A stretch of 64,000 bases of DNA from Acidobacteriota bacterium. GTDB lineage: Bacteria; Acidobacteriota; Terriglobia; Bryobacterales; Bryobacteraceae. Below are positions 58,782 to 64,000 of the stretch, in pieces. Below the pieces are notes generated by a model. It made no database searches, had not been told where the DNA came from, and saw only the letters and a list, made by a program, of their open reading frames with translations. The stretch spans positions 1-64,000 of the forward strand of contig JAPKYZ010000089.1 in NCBI GenBank assembly GCA_026394055.1, written 5' to 3'. Each line of letters starts with the position of its first letter. The first letter of the stretch is position 1. The position numbers were made by a program, and so were the translations under genes.

Positions 58782-61700
58782 ATGGCCAAATCGGCGTCCA
58801 CCTTCCATCAGGCTTTCTCCATTAAACGGGCAGCGGCCCCAGACTCAATTTCGCGGCTGGTACACGGCCTTCTGCTGGCATTTGCACCTTTGGTAATAAT
58901 GGCGCAAACGCCCAATACCGCCACGCTGATCGTGGAAGTGGTGGATCAGACCGGTGCCGCCGTTCGCGACGCGGCCGTGGTGGTCACCAACCCGTCCAGC
59001 GGAGCCTCGCGCCAGGCGCTGTCGGCGAGCGACGGGCGGTCTGTGTTTCCGGCACTTTCGCTAAGTGGACGCTACAGCGTCGCCGTCGCCAAAGCCGGCT
59101 TTGAAAGCCAGCAGCAGCCGGACCTGACGTTGCGGGCGGCGGAAACGGCCACCGTTCGCATCAAGCTTCAAACCGGACCCCAGCGCGCGGAAGTCACCGT
59201 CTATGGCACTGCCGAGGGCGTGCGGGAAAGTCCGCAGATTGGCCGCCGGATGGACAGCTCCCAGATTGACCAGACCCCCATCTTGGGCCGCAAGGTGACC
59301 ACGCTGCCCTTGTTCAATGCCGCCTTCCGTCAAGCCAAGGGCACGGGCGACCTTTTCGTCAACGCCACTTACTTTGTGACCGGCGTGGGCGGGCGGCGCC
59401 AAAGCACGGTTACTTTGGATGGCGCCAACAATGACGAAGCCTGGGGACGCCAGACCATGATTGCCACTGTGCCCGTGGGCGCGATTCAGGAGATGACGGC
59501 GCTCTCGAACGCCTTCTCGGCCGAGTTCGGCTGGACGGCGGGGCCCGCGCTGAACATCGTCACCAAATCCGGCACCAACCAACTGCATGGCGAGGCGCTC
59601 TACATGAACCGCCCCGGCGAGATGCAGGCCAAGTCACTGTCGACCACCGGCTTCTGTCCGCCGTCGATCCCCAGTTGCGTGACGCCTTCGACACTGCAAT
59701 CCATCAGCCCGGTGAACATTCCGGATGCCTTGCAGCAGCTGTCCGGATCGCTGGGTGGCGCGCTCATCAAGAACCGGACGTTCTTTTTTGCCAGCGGCGA
59801 CCTGACGCGGCAGGATCGCACGGCCTATTTGTCGAACGCCCTACCGGCGTTTCTGCTCCCCTCAAATGGGCAGCTTGATTACGCCGGCCATTACCGGCAG
59901 GGTTTGCTGAATGCGCGGCTCGACCACAAGCTGACGGCCCGTCAGACGCTGATGTTCCGGGTGAATGCGGATGGCTTCTATGACGACAATCCGCAGGATG
60001 CGGTGGGCGGCACCAATGCGCCCAGCGTGGCGCGCAAGTACTCCCGCCAATCGGTGACCGGACAGGTGAACCACACCGCCGTCATCTCGCCCAACCTCTT
60101 GAATGAAGCGCGCCTGGCGGTACTGAATGGCGACCCGGTCACCCGTTGGGAAGCGAAGAATCTTTCGACGGCTTATACCCGCGCCGGGGCGGTGCCGTTC
60201 ACTCTCGGCCAATCGCGGCTGTCGAACCTCCGCGGCCGGCAGATCCAGCTCTCCGATACGCTTTCCTGGTCTCGGGGACGGCACTACTTAAAGGTGGGCG
60301 GCAGCATCATTCGCCATAATTCGGCGGGTACGGGCAGCGAGCCGGGCACCGCCGTCCTGGGCACATTCACCTTCCGCAACACCTCGACCGCACCGTTTGA
60401 CCAGTTGACCCTCGCTGACGTGCAGCAGTACACGCAGCCCATCAATTTCGGCATCTCCAGCTACGACTTGACACAGTGGCTGTTCACCGGCTTCGTGCAG
60501 GACAGCATCCGGCTGCGGTCCGACTTCACGCTGGAGTTGGGGCTTCGGTACGACCGGCAAACGTTGACCGGTGCGATGAAGAACGTCGCCCCTCGCGCCG
60601 GGTTCGCCTGGCATCCACGCGGCGATTCGCGCCTCGTGATCCGGGGCGGCTATGGCATGTACTACACGCAGATCCGCTCCAATCTGGCGGCCAGCTATCT
60701 GGTGAATGGCCTGGACGGCTTGACCACGTACACCGCGGTTCCCGGGCAGTTGGGATTCCCCACGTGCTTGACCGGAGCCTGCCTGCCGCTGGCCTTTGAT
60801 CCGCGGACGCTGGCAGCATCTCAGCTACCGGCGCGCGACATCACCATAGGAGCCGGCCAGCGGCAGTTCTACCAGACGCAGTTTGCCCGCTATGGGCTCG
60901 ACTTCGGCCGCTTGCCGAACTACCCGGATCGCCTGGACAATCCGCGCAGCCAGGTGGTCTCGATTGGCGTGGAGCGGGAGGTGGTGAAGGGATTTTTTGC
61001 CGCCGCCGACTATGTCCATCAACACGTCAGCGGACTGGACCGTGCGGTCGACCTGAATGCGCCCACACCTTTTGACCGCACCGCTCCGGGTCAAGTCCGC
61101 AGCGTGGCCGCCGCCAATTTGACGCGCCCCATCCTGCCCGTCAACGGCGGCATCCGGCAGGTGAACGTGCTGACGAATTGGGGTGTGGCGGACTACGACG
61201 GTTTGCAGACCCAGTTCAGCTACCGCGGACATCGCCGCATCTACGCCGCGGTCAGCTATTCGCTGGCCAAGGCGACCAACACCAGCGAGCCGGACGGCAA
61301 CGGGATTGGTCCCAATGAGCCGTCCGTCACCGAGTTGGGTGAAGTGGAGCGGGGCCCCAGCCTGCTGGACCAGCGCCATCGGGCCGTGGTCACGCTAAGC
61401 TACCGGCTGCCCTGGAGCCTGACGGCGGGCACGGTTTCTCAGTTCGCTTCGCCCCGTTCGGTGAGCGCCACCACCGGCGTTGACAACAATGGCGATGGCG
61501 TCAACAACGACCGGCCGGTGGTCAACGGCAAGATCCTGGGCCGCTCCACCTTTCGCGGCACGCCCACGCAGGACGTGGGCCTGTTCGTCGAAAGCCGGAT
61601 CCGGGTAACGGAGCGCGCCGGGCTGCTGCTGCGCCTGGAAGGCTTCAACCTCTTCAACCACGGCAACTTTTTAGGCCGCGGGCAGACGATCTACGGCGAT

Positions 61701-61826
61701 GCGGCCACACCCAACCCCACTTTTGGGCAGTTTGTCGCCGCGGGCACCGCCGCCACCGCCATCCCGGCGTTCGCCAACATCGATCCGCCGCGGATGTTCC
61801 AGTTGCAGGCGCGGTTTACGTTTTAG
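58782..61826 (+). CDS. Oar-like TonB-dependent outer membrane protein
   Basis: 1014 residues. Signal peptide (about 25-43, LLLAFAPLVIMAQ). N-terminal carboxypeptidase-regulatory-like domain at about 47-108 (LIVEVVDQTGAAVRDAAVVV). A plug-like region with VTLDGANNDEAWGRQTM and LNIVTKSGTNQLHGEALYMN follows, then a large beta barrel of many aromatic strands ending in FQLQARFTF, with the terminal Phe needed for outer-membrane insertion. This Oar architecture is expanded in Acidobacteria. No TonB box was found. Ligand unknown. Confidence 0.9.
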   Translation: MAKSASTFHQAFSIKRAAAPDSISRLVHGLLLAFAPLVIMAQTPNTATLIVEVVDQTGAAVRDAAVVVTNPSSGASRQALSASDGRSVFPALSLSGRYSVAVAKAGFESQQQPDLTLRAAETATVRIKLQTGPQRAEVTVYGTAEGVRESPQIGRRMDSSQIDQTPILGRKVTTLPLFNAAFRQAKGTGDLFVNATYFVTGVGGRRQSTVTLDGANNDEAWGRQTMIATVPVGAIQEMTALSNAFSAEFGWTAGPALNIVTKSGTNQLHGEALYMNRPGEMQAKSLSTTGFCPPSIPSCVTPSTLQSISPVNIPDALQQLSGSLGGALIKNRTFFFASGDLTRQDRTAYLSNALPAFLLPSNGQLDYAGHYRQGLLNARLDHKLTARQTLMFRVNADGFYDDNPQDAVGGTNAPSVARKYSRQSVTGQVNHTAVISPNLLNEARLAVLNGDPVTRWEAKNLSTAYTRAGAVPFTLGQSRLSNLRGRQIQLSDTLSWSRGRHYLKVGGSIIRHNSAGTGSEPGTAVLGTFTFRNTSTAPFDQLTLADVQQYTQPINFGISSYDLTQWLFTGFVQDSIRLRSDFTLELGLRYDRQTLTGAMKNVAPRAGFAWHPRGDSRLVIRGGYGMYYTQIRSNLAASYLVNGLDGLTTYTAVPGQLGFPTCLTGACLPLAFDPRTLAASQLPARDITIGAGQRQFYQTQFARYGLDFGRLPNYPDRLDNPRSQVVSIGVEREVVKGFFAAADYVHQHVSGLDRAVDLNAPTPFDRTAPGQVRSVAAANLTRPILPVNGGIRQVNVLTNWGVADYDGLQTQFSYRGHRRIYAAVSYSLAKATNTSEPDGNGIGPNEPSVTELGEVERGPSLLDQRHRAVVTLSYRLPWSLTAGTVSQFASPRSVSATTGVDNNGDGVNNDRPVVNGKILGRSTFRGTPTQDVGLFVESRIRVTERAGLLLRLEGFNLFNHGNFLGRGQTIYGDAATPNPTFGQFVAAGTAATAIPAFANIDPPRMFQLQARFTF

Positions 61827-61841
61827 GCCAGCCCCAAAAGC

Positions 61842-61872
61842 AGAAGGGGCACCGTAGCGGGTGCCCCCTTCT
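61842..61872. terminator. Bidirectional terminator
   Basis: AGAAGGGGCACC (61842-61853) pairs with GGTGCCCCCTTCT (61860-61872) apart from one bulged C; loop GTAGC-like. It lies between the convergent receptor and secreted-protein genes, with CTTCG to the right and TTTT on the minus strand to the left. Confidence 0.78.
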
Positions 61873-61938
61873 CTTCGCTTGCTGACCTTTCATCACCCCA
61901 GTCGCGCGGGCGGCTCAAGCTGTTGATCGACTGGTGGA

Positions 61939-62838
61939 CTAGAACAGCTCCGGCGGCGGGGGAGGGCCTTTGCGTTCCAGCATCCGGAGGTTGACGCCGC
62001 CGGAGGGTTCTTCCACCTTGTAGTCGGCCGGCACTTCGAACAAGCTGCGCGGCTGCTCACCACGGCGGACGTTGGTGGTGCGGTTGGTGGAGTCGCCAAA
62101 GCGCGGGTCGGTGCGCTTGGAGAGGATGGTGGTCTTCAGCTCATCCGAGAACCAGCTTTCGAACACGGAGTTGATCGGACGGTCGTTGCCGATCTTGCCG
62201 GCCGGGATGCTGACGGTGCGGCGGGTGCCGGTGACGGCCACGCCTTCCATCATTTGCTTACCCAGCTGTTCCACCGTGCCGGGCTCGTCCCCGGCCGGTC
62301 CGGCCAATACGCGCTGCGTGATGTTGACCGTCCTTTTGCCTTCACTGGGTGCGGCGGTCATGACGCGCACGGAGCTGGTCCCCGCGGCGCCTTCGGAGAA
62401 CTTGGGCAGGGAGAACTTGTGCGCGGTCTTCGCCTTGGGGTTCAGCATGTAGTGGACGGAGGCGACCGGGTCATCAATCATGATCACGTCGCCGCCAATC
62501 TCGCGGCGCGTGCGGCCTTCAGAATCGCGGTAGAAATTCTGCGAGGACTTGTTGACGATGCGATTGCCATCCCCCAGCATCTGAGTATCTTCGGAAATGA
62601 TTTCGGCCGAATACGGCGCGCCTTTCACCGCCCCCATCGGGCCAACCATATCAGCGCGGACCATCCCGACCGTCTCCGCACCGGCGATGCCCGCAATGGC
62701 CGGCATCGCGCTGCGGAAAAGGACCACATCCTCACCCGCGCCGGCACCTGGTCCATCGACGCGCACTTCGAACTTTTTGGCTGGGGTCCCTTGCCCCAAT
62801 ACGGCCGCCGCGGCGGCTAGACACACGAGTAGTACTTT
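61939..62838 (-). CDS. Secreted protein of ECF sigma operon, unknown
   Basis: 299 residues from the ATG at 62838. Signal peptide (1-18, CLAAAAAVLGQG). The body is soluble and beta-rich with short motifs such as SSQNFYRDSEGRTRREIGGD, VSIPAGKIGNDRPINSVFES and RSLFEVPADYKVEEPSGGVN; the C-terminus is Pro-rich (GPPPPPELF). Similar proteins often follow ECF sigma genes in Solibacter-type genomes, as far as I recall. 40 bp after the anti-sigma-like gene. Function unknown. Confidence 0.72.
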   Translation of the reverse strand, partial: KVLLVCLAAAAAVLGQGTPAKKFEVRVDGPGAGAGEDVVLFRSAMPAIAGIAGAETVGMVRADMVGPMGAVKGAPYSAEIISEDTQMLGDGNRIVNKSSQNFYRDSEGRTRREIGGDVIMIDDPVASVHYMLNPKAKTAHKFSLPKFSEGAAGTSSVRVMTAAPSEGKRTVNITQRVLAGPAGDEPGTVEQLGKQMMEGVAVTGTRRTVSIPAGKIGNDRPINSVFESWFSDELKTTILSKRTDPRFGDSTNRTTNVRRGEQPRSLFEVPADYKVEEPSGGVNLRMLERKGPPPPPELF

Positions 62839-62878
62839 CATCTGAAATTCCCTTCGTCCTTTAATCAACTCACTGAAA

Positions 62879-63337
62879 CTAGTGGACCGTGCTGACGAAC
62901 CGGATCGCCCGCGCCGTTCCTTCTTGACCCAACAAAACTTCGGCGTCCACCCGGTCGCTGAGCAGCTCCGGGTTCACCGGCAACCCAAACTGCCGCATGG
63001 TGGCGCGGGGAACGCGCACCCGCATCACCGTGCCCTGCGGAGCCATGCCCACCGCCCCGGCATCGAGCGCATAGAAATCCGTGTAGACCTCCTGCAACAC
63101 CGCCGGTGCCGTTGCGCGGGCCGGCGTCCGGGTTGGCTTGGGCGCCCAGAAGACCAGCGCCGCCGCAGCCGCCGCCACGGCCAGGCCGGGCCACCACCAG
63201 AAGCGGCTGGACGCGGCAGCGGACTTTTCGGCCTGATCGAGTTCAGCCCGATAGAGCAGGCGCAAGCGCTGTTCCATCTCCGGCGGACAGCCCGGCGTCG
63301 CGCGCCCCAGTTCCTTCACCAACTCCTGCGGCGTCAT
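62879..63337 (-). CDS. Anti-sigma-like membrane protein
   Basis: 152 residues from the ATG at 63337. A short cytoplasmic helix (MTPQELVKELGRATPGCPPE, MEQRLRLLYRAELDQAEKSA), one transmembrane helix near 47-65 (WWWPGLAVAAAAAALVFWAP), then a periplasmic part. No zinc HxxxCxxC anti-sigma motif is seen, so this is anti-sigma-like by position and layout. Its ATG overlaps the sigma factor's stop by 4 bp (ATGA). Confidence 0.78.
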   Translation of the reverse strand: MTPQELVKELGRATPGCPPEMEQRLRLLYRAELDQAEKSAAASSRFWWWPGLAVAAAAAALVFWAPKPTRTPARATAPAVLQEVYTDFYALDAGAVGMAPQGTVMRVRVPRATMRQFGLPVNPELLSDRVDAEVLLGQEGTARAIRFVSTVH

Positions 63338-63930
63338 ACTGACCTTTTCTCCACCAAGGGGTATTGGTCCGCAAAGCGTGACCGGAGCCGCTCCACCAGG
63401 ATCTGCCGGCCGCGATTCAAGCGGGACCGGACCGTGCCAACGGGGCACTTCAAAATACGCGCTGCTTCGGTGTAGCTCATCTCTTCCATGTCGCACAACA
63501 ACACCGCTTCACGGTAGACCTGCGGCAGTTGGCCGATGGCCACCCGCACCGCCTCTTCCCGCTCCGCCTGCGCCAGATCGTCCAGCACCGCCGGAGCCAC
63601 GGGGATCTCATCGCTCAACTCCAGCGCCGGAGCGCTCTCCCAGCCGCGGTGCACCAGGTTGCGGGCGATGCCGAACAGGTACGCCCGCTCGTCCGTCATG
63701 CCGGATTTCCCGAGCAGCGTCACTGATTTCCGCAGCAGCGTCACAAAGGCTTCCTGCACCACTTCCTCGGCCGTATGGGCGTTTCCGGTCATGTGATACA
63801 CGAATCGGTAGAGCCCGCGTTGATGCTGGCGGTAGAGCGCAATGAACGCTTGCTCGTCCCTCAAGTGAGTAGTCCGGCGAAGGGGGCAAATGGTTCCAGA
63901 ATATTTTTTGACCCGCGCGTCTGGTACCAA
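63334..63930 (-). CDS. ECF sigma factor (RpoE-like)
   Basis: Up to 198 residues (TTG 63930); a second in-frame TTG at 63864 would give 176, nearer the usual ECF size. Region 2: GLYRFVYHMTGNAHTAEEVV and FVTLLRKSV...RAYLFGIARNLVHR; region 4: LPQVYREAVLLCDMEEMSYT and EAARILKCPVGTVRSRLNRG. The ATGA overlap to the anti-sigma-like gene makes a two-gene module. GGAACC at 63892-63897 on the minus strand may be an ECF-type -35 for autoregulation. Confidence 0.9.
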   Translation of the reverse strand: MVPDARVKKYSGTICPLRRTTHLRDEQAFIALYRQHQRGLYRFVYHMTGNAHTAEEVVQEAFVTLLRKSVTLLGKSGMTDERAYLFGIARNLVHRGWESAPALELSDEIPVAPAVLDDLAQAEREEAVRVAIGQLPQVYREAVLLCDMEEMSYTEAARILKCPVGTVRSRLNRGRQILVERLRSRFADQYPLVEKRSV

Positions 63931-64000
63931 ACCGGGGCCTGTCCACTTCCGCCGTCACCTGGATTCGTGATACCAATGAAAGCCATGTCAATCTCGCGGG

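Noticed and set aside
63975-64000. Possible start of a plus-strand gene (ATGAAAGCC) at the right edge
   Set aside because: Only about eight codons are visible and no ribosome site is seen; cannot be supported.

Overview
The window is about 63% GC, gene-dense DNA that reads as a chromosome segment of an acidobacterium, most probably of the Bryobacterales/Solibacter type. The evidence is the family mix: a carboxypeptidase-regulatory/Oar-type TonB-dependent protein, a PEP-CTERM protein, a membrane PD40 propeller protein with the N-terminal domain usual in Acidobacteria, a quinoprotein lacking the usual cysteine pair, several ECF sigma/anti-sigma sets, DUF1080 and prolyl-oligopeptidase proteins, and many GTG/TTG starts with 4-bp overlaps. 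The taxonomic call is inference. I saw no rRNA, tRNA, CRISPR array, intact insertion sequence or prophage.

Layout. 1-3.4 kb: an MscS channel, a Phd/VapC pair, a small secreted protein, and a HepT/MNT pair lying between two direct copies of a 65-67 bp palindromic repeat. 3.4-16 kb: a TIM-barrel isomerase/epimerase, a GNAT protein, a PEP-CTERM protein divergent from a PD40 membrane protein, a methyltransferase, a diheme cytochrome with a PQQ-less quinoprotein, an ECF sigma factor with its own membrane anchor, a PspC protein and a Tat-exported chlorite dismutase. 16-19.4 kb: a class V aminotransferase running on antisense into the dismutase, a YkgJ protein, an exported nitrilase-family enzyme and a flavin reductase. 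19.4-27.8 kb: one run of eleven plus-strand genes (HU/IHF, M50 protease, two glycosyltransferases, prepilin peptidase, HemX-type protein, hemA, hemC, a methyltransferase-hemD fusion, Smr, GNAT) behind a clear sigma-70 promoter. 27.8-33.3 kb: a minus-strand operon (PD-(D/E)XK protein, DUF697-type protein, SDR, MFS, old-yellow-enzyme relative). 33.3-40.8 kb: YggS, a glycosyltransferase fused to a CocE-type hydrolase, an S9 peptidase and a beta-helix protein.

40.8-44 kb is the most repeat-rich part: a 144-bp MITE-like element with 23-bp perfect terminal inverted repeats, a second, partial copy of it next to a molybdoenzyme gene, a short LRR gene, an NTF2-like protein and an MFS transporter. 44-53.9 kb: a molybdopterin enzyme with a cytochrome b partner, a pseudopilin, an EthD protein, a DUF3299 lipoprotein, lysA, a GAF-GAF-PP2C phosphatase coupled to deoC, a NicO-type metal exporter and sdaA. 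53.9-64 kb: an S10 peptidase, gluQ, a cytochrome c, a DUF1080 protein, a CPBP protease, a NUDIX hydrolase, the Oar-type receptor and an ECF sigma / anti-sigma-like / secreted-protein operon.

The most unusual signals are the repeat family (some copies place a stop codon at the end of a neighbouring gene, and two copies bracket a toxin-antitoxin pair), the membrane-tethered sigma factor coupled to a protein resembling a secretin N-domain, the glycosyltransferase/hydrolase fusion with a TGATG sequence at its joint, the 219-bp convergent overlap of aminotransferase and dismutase, and two intrinsic terminators that share loop sequence as well as stem.
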